Positions 14,101-23,710 of a DNA stretch of 64,000 nucleotides are shown piece after piece. Position numbers and translations under genes: made by a program. Within the stretch, counting starts at the first letter, position 1, and every line of letters begins with the position of its first letter. The notes beneath the pieces are model-generated. The model was not told where the DNA came from. It searched no databases and saw nothing but the letters and a program-made list of their open reading frames with translations. The DNA is from Gordionus sp. m RMFG-2023 (taxonomy: Eukaryota; Nematomorpha; Gordioida; Chordodea; Parachordodidae): positions 85,289,561-85,353,560 of the forward strand of contig NC_088775.1 of NCBI RefSeq assembly GCF_954871325.1, given 5' to 3'.

Positions 14101-17100
14101 TTTAATAACTCATCCTTAAAATTAAATCCGCAACATCTTGGGTCAAATATATGTGCAGCAAAATGTATGTTCCGGCAAAAAAAATATCCGATGTTTATAA
14201 ATTTTTTAGTCACTTTAATTTCGTTCTGTTCTGATATGAATAAATGCTTGAGGAACGTCAGATGAGTTAAATTTATTCACTTTCACTAACGCTATTTGTC
14301 TACAAATAGCTTTTATAAAATTATATAGTTGTACAAGACTTTTTAAAATACTTTCATTATCAAGAAGTGCATGGTTTATATTTTCTCCATCAATGAAGAA
14401 TCAAGTATCCCTTTATACTCTAGCATCTTTTCCATTTGCTGTAGTAAAATATTTTTATTATATTTTTTAGCAGGTTATTAATCTTCGGGCTAACCAACTT
14501 TAAATACTTTTATCTCAAAAAGAGATATTTGATTGTAATATTTATTATTTTACATAATATAACTATAAGTATCCACATTTTGAATTGTATTTCATGGGCT
14601 TATTAAATTATTATGATTATTATAATATATATAATAGATAGATAAATAAAGCAACAGATATTAAAGGCTATGATTTTTTGAGAATCAATCGTTAGGAAAT
14701 GTAAAATTAAAGCAGTCATGATTTAATTTGTCCAAATATTTTTAGTGCCTAATTTGTGCTTACTCATTCTTTCAAACCGGATGCCACAAAAATCAACCGG
14801 AAGTGAGTTGTAGGCAAAATAAAAAAAATAGTAAAATAAAGATGATATTCCTGAAATAATCGAGTAATTAATCAAAATGGGCAGTATTTTTATACAACAA
14901 ATTAATCTTATCTTGGCAGTATTTATAAATTTTTGGGCAATAAATTTATCAAAATGGGCAGTATTTATATAATATTGAGCAGTAAAATAAAATTAAGTTG
15001 AATCGTAACTAAAATTGTATTTTACAAGTATTTAGTTTATAAAAATTTTATTAATATTTAAAAAAAAATTAATTTTCGACTTCGAATCGAATGATTTGCT
15101 ATTCGTAAGAAGAGAAGTATTCGATTCGAATTATTCGAAATGTACGGAGTCGACTGGCTATCATTCAAATTAATTATAATACACTTTCATTTTCACTCAC
15201 TTTCTACTTCGTTCCATTTCTTTCTTAACTAATGCATTTTCATATTTTATTTCTCAACAAAAAAAAACAACTTAAATTTCTTTAGACATCTTTTGCCAAA
15301 TAGTTATTATAACTACTATCAATTATCAAAATTTATATTACAAAGACATAAAAATTATATATATATATATTATTATTTTTTAATGATCAACTAGGTCCTC
15401 GAAAAAACGCAACTGAAATACGACAAAGCAGCTGCCGAGGCTAAGGTGTTTATCATTGGCGCTTGCGGATTCGATTGCGTTCCTTCGGATATGGGCGTCA
15501 TTTTCGCTGAAAATAATTTTGATGGTTTATAAAAAAAAAAAAATTATATATATTTTTACTTAAACTTAAAAAATAAAATTCAAGTTAGTTCTGCTCATTT
15601 TCTCCAAAATATATTTCAAATTTACCTCGCCAGTTCTTCCCACCCATTGTTTTAAATATATTTTAACTGCGGATGTCGGTAGGCTGGCTAATACCCCATT
15701 TTGCAACCCTTAGAAAAGAGACTACAGATGTTTAATATTTTGATGAAAGAAAATAAAAAGGTAAAATAAAAAACAAATTCCAAAATGAAAGCCATAAAAA
15801 ATATTATATAATCATGTTTTGAAAAATTTAGTAGAAAAAAATATTGATTCTAAATAGTAGGTTCGTGAAGTTGGCGACTTGAGTATAAGTTAACAAAACC
15901 TATGCCAATATTTAGAGACTTAATTGATCTTCAACCCAGACACTAGCAGAATTAAAGGTTAGTGAGTTATTGAAATTTTGAAGCTGGTGGAACGACTTGA
16001 GGATCAACTACCGAAACGTATATCATTGTGTAGCCCGTTAATTGATCTTCTATTCGGAAAACAACGGAATGAAACGTTACTGAGTTATAAGCAAAATAAG
16101 AAAGTGTAGGTAGGCACTTTGCCAAAACCGAGACTAGAAAATATCATTTTCTGAAACTTGATTCTATTAAAATTTCGTCTTTCGTGAGTGGGCGAGTCGG
16201 ACTAAGAAAAAATCGAGCATCTGATGTGAATAAGCACGAATTTTGAAGCGCCATCGTGAGTGGGCAAGACTGATGTTTAATTCATGATTTTTATCTTTTT
16301 TTTAAAAAAAATAAACGTTTTGTTTTTGGGGATTTTCAAAGATTTTTTATTTTGCTCGAAACTTTGGGCGAAAAAATAAATCTTTGATAATTTTGTAGAT
16401 ATTTTTTTTCTATCGAGCTCTCATTGAAATAATTTAATTATATTATTATAAATATTAAAAATAGGACAACTTGATAGAATGGAAGGATATTTAGAAGTTA
16501 TGGCTAAAGATCGAGGCAACGTGAGTTTTACGCGCAGTTTTTTTTATTAAAGGCAATTTCCAAAAACTGATTTTACTTTTCTTGAATTTACCGCTAAAGA
16601 TCGGGGGCACGGTAAGCTTCATGACTATACCCAAAACTGACTTATTCCTCCCGCTCATTCGCTTTATGCTTAAAAAAATTTAATTTGCCCGTCCCCCATC
16701 ATTATATCTTACCCATTGTAGAACAGCTCATCTAAGTGTCCATCCGTGCATATTATAAGGATAAATTATGTGAATCAAAGAATGTTATTTATGCCACTAT
16801 CTTTGTTAGTTTAACATTTTCCTCGGTCAGGCCTAACCCCTTTCCCTACTTACCGACCATCTCGATATGGTCGAGGCCAGTTTCGCTTATAATTTCTTAC
16901 AAGCCAATCATTTTTTTCCCTCCCTACTTACTCTTTCACTACCCGGTCCTCAATTTGTTTTATATTACAGTTATCGGATGGGTATGTGTGAATATCAGAT
17001 AATAATCAATCAAATAAATCGACACAAATTTTACTTACATTAATAAAATATCATTTTTATTTCTTACCAGAGCCCGACCATTAACTATACCACTTTTTTA

Positions 17101-20100
17101 TCGGCGCTCATGAGCATGGCTAATTATGACAAGCTCGAGGAGGTCGGTAACCAGCTGATGCCCAAGAAATTACCTTTTAACAAATCGTTCCTTGTGGAGA
17201 AGAGACCGTTTTTGTTCAAAATCAAGGGCTTGGGAAATTTGGGAATCGCCAAATCAGGTGGGGATAGCGGCGAGGTTGTTGGTAAGGACGCTTGGTATTT
17301 ACCATTCTTCGCGGCCGATAAATCGGCCGTACTCAGAAGTCAGTATTACATGTACGAGAAGGAAGGCAAAAGACCGGTTATAAAAGAAAATCGATTTTTG
17401 TATATTATATAGGGTAAGTTGAAAAAAAAGAAGTAAGAAAATAAGAAAAAAGAGAGAGAAATAAAGAAGAAAAAAATAAAGTGAGAATTTACGCTATAAT
17501 TGTCATACGCTTTACAATGTTAAATTTATAATCTATCTCTTATAATGTATAATAACTTTACCGCTCCCCCCCCCTCCTACTAATAAATTTATTCGTTATC
17601 TAAGGCCCAAACCAGAGTGTACACCCCTAACTTTACCATAGTTCATTTCGAAATACGATTCAACTGTAAGAAGAACGGTATTCCATTACTTAGGGTCCAA
17701 TTACTTTATTTTATTGTAATGTATATTCATCTTTTTTTTGAATCTTTAAATAATGATTTTTTAGCCAAGATGATGGTTTATGTTAGTCAAAAGACAAATA
17801 TCTCATTTTATGAATTATCTTTTTGGTATGTGCAGAAATTTGTTTTTCTATAATAGAATTTCACTCATAAATCACATGCTGGGTGCTTGCATGACGTTTT
17901 TCAAGTATGATTTTTTTTTAAATACGATCTTTTCTAAAATATGTTTATCAAGTATAAAATTTCTTTGAGAATTTGCTTGCTTGCAAAATTCAATTATCAA
18001 TTCACTCATCTTTATCTAATAATAATGATTTTTCACCCACCATTTAAAAATATTATCTACAGAGGGTTTATTATTCTTTCTTTCTTCCTTCCTTCCTTCC
18101 TTCCTTCCTTCCTTCCTTCCTTCCTTCCTTCCTTTCCTTTCTTTCTTTTCACCTTTCTAAACTTTTAAATTTCTCAAACGCAAACGCTCTTGCATGGCCT
18201 TAACTTAATTCTTTCTTGTCATTTATGTCAATAAGTCGCCGATCTTTTAAACTACAAGAGCTTTCGCTCAATTCAAAAATAAATTTAAAAAAATGATGAA
18301 GCTTAGTTTCAATCAATCGAATGATTAATAGATTGACAACACTCTCCCATATTTCAAACGCTTCAAAAAAAATTGTTTAATTTAAAATAAATAAAATTAA
18401 AACAGGTGCAATTTAGGTCTTATATCAAGGTAGAGTCCCTTCTACGCGCCATATTGACGATCTTTATAGGGGGAATCGTATACCTTATGGCCAAATTTAA
18501 ACTCACTAGGAAACTAGTGGAATTGGTAAACATATAATATTTTTTTAATTAGCGAGTTATTGATTAAATTGTTTAAAATTGGCCTGTGGTGAAAATTCTT
18601 TACTGATAATGTTAATTTAATAAATCACATGACTAAGATTTTTTTTTATTTGATGAAATTGTTTACCAAATGTCCTTTTTTATGATTATTATTATTCACA
18701 AATCATAAATTGATTACTAAAACCAAGAAACGTATATTCAAGGGCGCCCATAAACATATTCCTAGGGATGTGCGTATATTAAATTTTTGGATACTGCTAC
18801 CAAAAATATGTTCTTAATGGCTGAACGTAATTTTTCTTACAATAAAAATATAATATAGTATATCAATAAGTATGCACATCAGGGCCGGACCAAAGCCCGA
18901 CCCGGATACACGAGCCTGTTTGTAAAGTTTTATTTTAAATACCCGGGCAGGGCTAGGCCTAAAATTTAAAAAAAAATACCCGGGGGTTCAAATATTTTAA
19001 ATCGCGACTATTATATATTTATAATATATATCAGATAATTACGTATGTTGTCAGGAACTGAGCGCTACATAAACTTGTATAAACTATCAAATTACAGGAA
19101 GAATAAGAAATAACGGAAATACCCATCGACCGGTCGAGTGGAAGGTGTGTTGAATGAAACTCACTCCTTTTACGACTTATGGGATGATGGTAATTCCGAT
19201 AATATATTATTACCAGATGATGAATATAACAAATACTTAACTATCAAATTATAAGAAACATTAAAGATGGATCGCCTGTCAGAGTGATGGTCTTCTCATC
19301 ACAACTAATTTCCTAATTTTGGCCCAACCAAACCTGGCGAAAAGGGTTTTGACGATTACTATCTAGAGCAATCTGTGAGCGGAATTTTTCCACAACTGGT
19401 GAGATGTGGATACGCTTCTCTTTCCTCGCGATAATTTGTAAAAGATTTTATTTTTATTATCTTGGGCATAAATTTCGTCATTCTTGCCATTAGACGAAAT
19501 ACTGGTTTGTTATAAATTACCTCGACTCCTAAAGATTTTTATTTTATACATCATGTATAATATACTTTTTTTAAAAATATAATGTCGAAACTTTAAAAGT
19601 ATTATTTGTATTATAATAATATAGCAAAACCGTAAATGTTCGTAATATAATGATTACTATTTATTTATACCGCATTAAAATAAAATAATTTTATACCTAC
19701 GTTTAGTTATTTCACTACTTTATTTTTTGAATTAAATGAAAAATAATCTTTATTTATCATTTTAAAAATAGTAGAGAAGATATTTTTAAAAGTTATTACA
19801 TATTAAATGATTTTATTTTAGTTGAAAAACTATCCGTAAAATGCCGAATGAGTATATTTTTTAAGCATCCAAACCTATATTTTTTTAACGAATCCAGGTC
19901 AGGCATGGCCCTGCAGTTTGTGTACTTGCAGGTCTCTAAAATAGAAGTTAAAGATATTGTTAAGAGTAAAGCTGTTTAACAAATTAGTAACAGAAATTTA
20001 AAATTGTTTTATTAAACATTTTGAGGTCACGGAGGATAACTCATTGAGCCGGGTGTAATATGAACCTGGGGCAGGTTCAATCTCTTTTCAGAAAATAGTT

Positions 20101-22299
20101 TTTCACTTAAATTCCTATCATCAACATTTTCTCTAAATAGAGTTTAAAATTCCTAAATCCGGGGTTGATTACCCTGTATATCGTATAATTTAAAAGATTA
20201 TTTTTTATAAAAATAAATTAGCAATTTCCTATCATTTTTAAAAAAATATATTAATTGTATATAACTTTATGTTTTACACCATTGTCAGCTAAGTGAAGTT
20301 TAAAATGGCCTTGTTATCTATCATTAAAACAGGATTTTAAGCGTAAAATATTTTTAGCTTCATGGATACCGACGCATATATTATAATAACATAGTATATA
20401 TATATTTTTTAAAATAACCTTCTTAGTATCCCCAAATATTTACGTGCGGTCAAGTGAGAGTTAATGGTTCTCCGTCCAGACACGACTTGTCTAAGACTGC
20501 ATTTAGGTGGATCATGATTGCGAAAGGCTATTCCTATTCCAAGAATCCTCAGCTCAGCGGCAGAGATCTCATGCTTCAAATGCAGCATGCGCCCGATGCC
20601 GGCATAAAAATTTGCGTCTCCGGGCCAGGTTTTACTAACCGTGATATTATTATTTTTAGCAGGAATATTTGAAACAGAAATTGAACAACTTTTCTTTTTA
20701 TAACGATGCGTTTGAAGTGTAATCGTTTTACCAAATTTTGTATTAATAGCTATATTATGTTTTTAAACCCAATCAATTTAATTAGACGCGTATAAAACGA
20801 CAGCCATATGCGCCACCCAAGTAGCTCTCACCCTTCATGAGGAAAGGAACAAACTGCTTACATCGTAAATATTCTATTTATTTTTTTTAAGTGCCATTAT
20901 TAATTATAGATGTACCAGATCCAGTGCGAGCTCGTTCAATCTGGCAGATTATATTATAATAGCCATGTGAAACATCTAAGGGAGGATTGGATGCCCGGGA
21001 AGTTAAATGAACAGATTTTTAAGAAATTATCTGCCTTAGATAAAATCCTTGATTTGAATTACTAATATTTAGAGTAATTTTTTCACGAGGCTACATATCA
21101 AGTCTTGTCCCCAAGATTTCTAAGATGTGGTTCCTTGTGGAAATGAAAATTGCATTTTGAAGCGTATGGGCCAGTGCAACATATGAATTATTTGATTGGC
21201 GTGCCATAAGGCAATACCATCTCGTCTTCTTTAAACAATCATTTGAAAAGACCTGTTAGTTCGAGGGAAGGATGTTATGCTAGCCTTTTTTGAAAGTGTG
21301 TAATGTAATATTGTTGCTTGCCTTGTGGCGGTTAAGGTTGGAACTGAATATTGCCTTAAACCATATTCTTAGCCAGTTTTCGCTTTGAAAATGATTGATT
21401 TGGTTGACCTCAATGTGATCGTTCTTAATAAGGTAGTAAACGAAACTGTCAACAAGTGGAGAATTCCACAGCATTGTAAATATTTTTTTTATAAGATCCA
21501 AGCCCGACCAGATAAATAACCGTTATCAGTGAAAAAATAGCTCTGGTTCACTTTAGTTATTATATTTGTTAAATAGAATTGGAATAAAATAACTTAAATA
21601 TATACCATATTATAAATTTTTATATATTTTGATTTTTATTACCTCTAAGAAACTAAATAATTATTTTACAAAGAGAATTTTTTCTGCCTTAAATTTATTT
21701 AGAAATAAAAATAAACTTATTAATTTTTTAAAATTATAATTCTTTTTTTTTCTTAAAAAAAATATTTAAGGTGCGGGTTCAGTTTTCAAAAATGCGCATG
21801 CGCCGTTACCATTTTATAGTGGGCCATCTTTAGTGGAAAATGTTTTTAAAAAGTAGTATTAGATACTGGAAATCAAAGTGTTTAGTGGGGGGGGGGGTAT
21901 AGCCATTTGGGCCAATTTTTAGCCGGTCAAAAAATCGGCCAAACCAAATTTTTTAACTATCATTTTGACCTCAAGGTTTTCCTTAAAAAGTGATAGCAGC
22001 TCAATTTGGAAGAAATTAATATAAATTAAAACGCCTTAATGTTAACGAATTTTCTGCATCATTGAGCCGAATTAATCTACATTTATACATTAGTCAACTG
22101 TTTGGGATTTGAATAAGCGTAAACCTTATGCCACCTTTATAACTCTGTATCTATTATTATTTACTTTAAAAAAAAATATATGTATTTTTAATTTAGAGGA
22201 GGCGTTTTGACTCCTGCGATAGTTTTCCGTAAAACGAATTTGATTCAAAATCTCGATGATCATGGAATAAAGTTTGAGGTTCTAAGCGTGGAGAGCTAA
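2141..22299 (+). CDS. SCCPDH: Saccharopine dehydrogenase-like oxidoreductase, 10 exons
   Basis: Exons: 2141-2309, 2339-2460, 2545-2625, 15395-15525, 16465-16520, 17071-17376, 18406-18525, 20427-20628, 20786-20864, 22197-22299. All introns are GT-AG and phases agree, giving about 455 residues (human protein 429). The N-terminus has a Rossmann dinucleotide loop (IIIFGASGY, residues 7-15), followed by WAVAGRNKAKL, INCVGP, YGEPVVKACIENG, LKYDKAAAEAK, a hydrophobic stretch encoded by exon 7 (LTIFIGGIVYLMA) and a C-terminal GGVLTPA motif. All line up in order with SCCPDH, a membrane or lipid-droplet associated protein whose substrate is not settled. The third glycine of the usual GASGxTG loop is alanine here. 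Exon 4 carries one extra T near 15480, between codons for GFDCV and PSDMG. The flanking phases only fit if it is ignored, so it is either an assembly error or a frameshift in a decaying gene. Identification is from memory of the family. Confidence 0.93.
2310..2338 (+). other. Ultra-short 29-nt intron in SCCPDH
   Basis: This stretch starts GTACTT and ends GCTTTTAG. Removing it joins a phase-1 G to AT, making an Asp codon, and restores the frame between TASQNS and DIHNIGVDLQN. Reading through it meets in-frame stops at once. It is far below the usual animal minimum of about 40-50 nt. Confidence 0.8.
3125..3220. repeat. Short tandem repeat, unit about 33 bp
   Basis: Roughly two and a half copies of a unit containing AAAACAAAATAATACTATAA occur in tandem, just past the end of the hAT transposase frame. 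The repeat may be part of the element's 3' untranslated DNA. Confidence 0.7.
3200..6185 (-). pseudogene. hAT transposase, ZMYM-like, four exons
   Basis: Exons: 6185-6062, 5873-5832, 5770-5654 and 5376-3200, with GT-AG introns and matching phases. Exon 1 encodes MKKQSIINSYFKLK, a QxxI-x-x-YF start common in this hAT group. Exons 2-3 encode an acidic, Ser-rich linker. Exon 4 starts with a TTF-type zinc finger (SFQKSWY, LEYSVEADAAFCFPCRKYL), continues into the DUF4371 RNase-H-like core (CLKADETKDASGCENLSI, ISQAYDGANVMSGRNGGVQ) and ends with the hAT dimerisation region (CEASFSTLKRVLSSSR, then MKDKRKQNLVLMAYEK). Breaks: an in-frame TAG at about 5224 inside the zinc finger, a frame change near 4340-4380 (before HLVVQNW) and another near 3315. 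With only three lesions in some 800 codons, it looks fairly recent. It was probably a cut-and-paste transposase acting on ends like that at 2994. Confidence 0.85.
6370..6500. repeat. Direct duplication, about 50-bp unit
   Basis: Two diverged copies of a unit ending in AAAATAATCAATTCTAAA lie about 85 bp apart. They sit just before a nine-G run at 6516-6524, within what is probably the far end of the hAT transposon. Confidence 0.6.
6830..6970 (-). pseudogene. Left half of a BED-type hAT relic split by a MULE
   Basis: A minus-strand frame, ALLKTLEMIIQELLISRYPG then LEEANLSQLYEAKGKTINVF, runs to a stop at 6830. When the MULE and one copy of its 9-bp duplication are removed, this sequence becomes contiguous with the hAT relic beyond 11563, which lies on the same strand. 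The segment itself has no motif I can name, so its assignment rests on that continuity. Confidence 0.5.
6971..6979. repeat. MULE target-site duplication, left copy
   Basis: AAGTTTATT, repeated exactly at 11554-11562. Nine base pairs is the usual duplication length for Mutator-like elements. Confidence 0.85.
6985..7222. repeat. Minisatellite in the left MULE arm, 15-17-bp units
   Basis: About 14 units alternate between forms such as CCCCGGAAAATAATT and CCCCGGAAAAAAAAT. They form the outermost part of the left arm. The open frames through it (FSGELFSG-type repeats) are an outcome of the repeat and not evidence of a protein. Confidence 0.95.
7223..7925. repeat. Unique part of the left MULE inverted repeat
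   Basis: This matches about 10607-11320 in reverse complement with only scattered differences. It includes an AAACCGGAATGATGATTGGA segment and a GGCGTTATTTATCAAAATCT segment. Relatives occur at about 34020-34645 and more weakly at about 38940-39110. Confidence 0.85.
7980..8300. repeat. Second, diverged copy of the inner MULE arm unit
   Basis: ATTGCTGGCGTTATCCATGG at about 7981 repeats ATTGCTGGCGTTATTTATCA at 7690, and similarity continues through the TGCTAAGCATTAT and GATTTGAC segments. It is a direct duplication of about 290 bp found only on the left side. Confidence 0.75.
8993..9633 (-). pseudogene. MULE transposase, C-terminal part
   Basis: A 213-codon open exon encodes INIQGCFYHLTQSTHRKIQE, LCLFAAMIDGLAFLPIHDV, NVFNVTIAGENRTNNVCEGW and NNRFKHIVG. 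These are the hallmarks of the region just after the catalytic core of animal MULE transposases (CxxH in GCFYHLTQS, TNNxxEGWNxxF). The 5' border looks like an acceptor (TATTTAG at 9634-9640). No N-terminal zinc finger, no DDE core and no earlier exon can be found toward 10450, so this is a truncated gene. The open part has no stop codon, which suggests recent activity of the parent. Confidence 0.85.
11323..11548. repeat. Minisatellite in the right MULE arm
   Basis: Mirror image of 6985-7222: about 14 units such as TTTTCCGGGGAATTA form the outer end of the right arm. Both frames stay open, an artefact of unit length. Confidence 0.95.
11554..11562. repeat. MULE target-site duplication, right copy
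   Basis: AAGTTTATT, identical to 6971-6979. Confidence 0.85.
11563..12060 (-). pseudogene. BED-type hAT transposase relic, internally deleted
   Basis: Read on the minus strand, fragments occur in the expected order: a BED-like stretch (KYDKYFTVTSYIKGI, NAKCAQKVLYQFQNL) at about 11860-11990, KISGLKYDQPLIEAVLNGIN at about 11700-11770, and LSAMIQPIFKPQWSW at about 11580-11630. The last two match the hAT copy at 40232-42153 (FCQPLVKSLISGINKRF and IAAIVHPAFKLNWEW). The middle of the protein is missing and several stops are present. The MULE inserted into this relic, so it is the older element. Confidence 0.7.
12243..13206 (+). mobile_element. Retroelement-type C-terminal zinc/nuclease module, decayed
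   Basis: The region encodes CKHCETSVDSKGRHCLHCGY, then PDGMSLIPWSRGQLLVWDFT, then a segment like ESLFLRQKFATAI. This Cys-rich knuckle, the RPDG...PW..G..L.WD.T motif and the closing LRQ motif are a module I recall from the C-termini of reverse-transcriptase-bearing elements of many invertebrates, possibly a PD-(D/E)XK-like nuclease fold. No reverse transcriptase is visible next to it, and the class of the parent is unresolved. It is clearly broken in several places and is treated as a fossil. GC content is noticeably above its surroundings, and a related, better-kept copy lies at 34858-35392. Confidence 0.7.
13360..13510. mobile_element. hAT terminal fragment or short MITE
   Basis: Several inverted and direct copies of GAACGCGTTCACGTTC- and CGAACTTCG-type words crowd into 150 bp, ending in TTTACAACACTAG. 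This is the style of subterminal transposase-binding repeats plus a CAGTGTTGTAAA-type hAT end. No matching left end or duplication was found. Confidence 0.5.
13640..14450 (-). pseudogene. hAT transposase relic
   Basis: Minus-strand fragments HFAAHIFDPRCCGFNFKDEL and IKAICRQIALVKVNKFNSSD resemble the part of hAT transposases just before the dimerisation domain, where AAxxLDPRxxG is typical. A second frame at 13638-13859 may be its continuation. Many stops; no terminal repeats recognised. Confidence 0.55.
16521..17070 (+). other. SCCPDH intron 5 with a duplicated donor region
   Basis: The exon 5 donor context GCTAAAGATCGAGGCAAC/GTGAGT is echoed at 16593-16616 as GCTAAAGATCGGGGGCAC/GGTAAGC. The second site is a plausible decoy donor, and using it would add an in-frame stop. 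Nothing else is recognisable in the intron. Confidence 0.6.
18078..18136 (+). repeat. (TTCC)n microsatellite
   Basis: About 13 near-perfect TTCC units in SCCPDH intron 6, preceded and followed by CTTT-rich DNA. Confidence 0.97.
18888..19938. mobile_element. Probable hAT family A element, larger decayed copy
   Basis: The left part has CAGGGCCGGACC plus GGGCAGGGCTAGGCC-type GC-rich subterminal DNA like the MITEs at 26913 and 27431. The right part (about 19890-19938) ends GTACTTGCAGGTCTCT, the family's other end. About 900 bp lies between with no readable transposase. No clean duplication was seen, so the two ends may not belong to a single insertion. Confidence 0.45.
20880..21520. other. Coding-like remnants inside SCCPDH intron 9, unrecognised
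   Basis: A + strand frame at about 20955-21065 reads SHVKHLREDWMPGKLNEQIF, and a minus-strand frame at 21280-21501 contains FTMLWNSPLVDSFVYYLIK. Base composition is above local background. They may be remains of a transposase, but I cannot assign a family. Confidence 0.3.
21898..22100. repeat. Dispersed repeat C, copy 1
   Basis: Shares CCAATTTTTAGC, TTTTCCTTAAAAAG, GATAGCAGCTCAA, AACGCCTTAATGTTAACG and GAGCCGAATTA, in order, with 50744-50935. It sits just after an 11-G run. No inverted ends were recognised. Confidence 0.8.
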
Positions 22300-22665
22300 A
22301 TTATCTCAATTTCTTTTAATGACCAAAAAAATAGAATATATATATATTGTTCTTTTAATACCCCATACTATCTCAATGAAATTAGCTACAAATTTTCACG
22401 GATGATTTAGGAATTAATGTTAATCAAATGTACATGTCTAAAATACATTAATCAAAGTCAGCGATTTGCGTTAAAATAACACAAATTTCATTGAGCTAGG
22501 ATATGGTATCAAAATAATTTTTTACATTACCAAAATTTGCGATTATATTTATATAAAAAATAAAAGTCACCTAAAATATTTATAATTCATGATAATATGT
22601 CATTATAATTATGTATACGCGTATATTTTATATTGTTAATCAATTTATTTAATAAACTTCTTTAT
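22300..22665. other. SCCPDH 3' flank
   Basis: No canonical AATAAA signal stands out directly after the stop. Nothing else is recognisable. Confidence 0.4.
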
Positions 22666-22669
22666 CTTC

Positions 22670-22890
22670 TCCGTTTAATGGCGATTTCCAGGTTTTCCCA
22701 GGTTGGCCAGTTTTTCCTCTGATTTAATAATTAGGAAATTTTCTTGCAAGGTTTTTACAATCGGATGCCCTTCCTGACATCAACTCCTTTAGGTGGTTTC
22801 TACAACCCATCGAGGAGAAGGTGATCCTATTCTAGACTCAGACCACATGGATCCATTAGCCTCCAAAAGACGTTGCCACTCCCCCGCCAC
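22670..22890 (-). repeat. Dispersed repeat D, copy 1 (retroelement-tail-like)
   Basis: Inverted relative to the copy at 45940-46170. On the minus strand both carry GATGTCAGGAA..G.. and ATTGTAAAAACC, a word set I recall from 3' tails of LINE-like elements in many animals (GTCAGGAAGGGCATCCGG). Both end in AAACCTGG then AAATCG. It lacks coding potential and is probably a short retroposon or a LINE 3' end. Confidence 0.65.
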
Positions 22891-23349
22891 TATGAGGCTG
22901 AAGGTAGGATTATTTATTGGGGGGGGGGGTATTCAATAATATGTTTGACTATATTGATAGATGGCTGGAAAGGAAGGATTTGGAAAACAAACAATAATTT
23001 GGCTGACAAGATATATTATATAATTGTTTTTTTAAACTAATCTTGCTACCCTATAGAAGAGAAGCTGTTTAATGCTTTTCTTTTTTAAAAAGAATTAATG
23101 AAGAGATATTACATTAGCCCAATTTATATCTCTATTAACTTTAACCTTAACTAAATCTTGTCTTAGTGATTGTGATCGAATTCGAATAAGAACCTTTCTG
23201 GGTCTCTAAACCTCTGAATGACACTTGTCACTTAAAAAATGATGTGGTTTTTCGCATTTAATTATAATTATATATTCCATAAACAAAACGCTTTGTTGCT
23301 AGATATCCGATAAAATTTTAAATACAGTTTTTTATCGGTATATGTATAT

Positions 23350-23710
23350 CAGAGACTTGCAGAGGTACCATTTGCACGGTCTGGCCCGTTTTTTAAAAAA
23401 AAGTTTCCTACCCGTTCCGGTCAGGGTTTTATATTTTAAGGCCCGGTTCGGATTTTTTTAAAATTAATTACATTTAATTTTAATAAATTCCCTTGGGATT
23501 CCGTATAGTAGTGCTGAATGTGAGCGAGGTTTTCAGCTATACCTTAAGAATGTCATTATGACGGATTTGCATGCAAGTTTTATGATAAAACATTTTTCCA
23601 GTTTAATTATGGTAAAAGTACACGGGCCTCCTCTCAGTCAGCGGAATACTTCTACATATATTAAAAAGTGGCTGGCAAGTCACAGGTTTGTAAACGGTAA
23701 CCAATAAAGG
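23350..23710 (+). mobile_element. hAT family A copy with transposase C-terminus
   Basis: Begins CAGAGACTTGCAGAGGTACC, the left end shared with the MITE at 26913, followed by GC-rich subterminal DNA. From 23486 to a stop at 23707 it encodes the hAT dimerisation region: SSAECERGFQLYLKNVIMTD, then KVHGPPLSQRNTSTYIKKWL. This is the ZNF862/KIAA1586-like C-terminus. The right end is not found. It links the family A MITEs to an autonomous hAT parent. Confidence 0.8.

Larger units (their letters stand above)
2626..15394 (+). other. 12.8-kb transposon-filled intron 3 of SCCPDH
   Basis: The intron runs from GTAAGA after exon 3 to ACTAG before exon 4. It has collected a hAT transposon (2994 to about 6530), a MULE (6980-11553) inserted in an older hAT relic, a retroelement-type module (about 12243-13206), a hAT end (about 13360-13510) and another hAT relic (about 13640-14450). 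2626-2990 and 14460-15390 show nothing else identifiable apart from a TTCGAATCGAAT-rich patch at about 15070-15140 that resembles subterminal DNA of hAT elements. Confidence 0.8.

Noticed and set aside
17110-17412. Stand-alone 100-residue gene
   Set aside because: It is the inside of SCCPDH exon 6. Both borders are splice sites and the protein match continues into the neighbouring exons.
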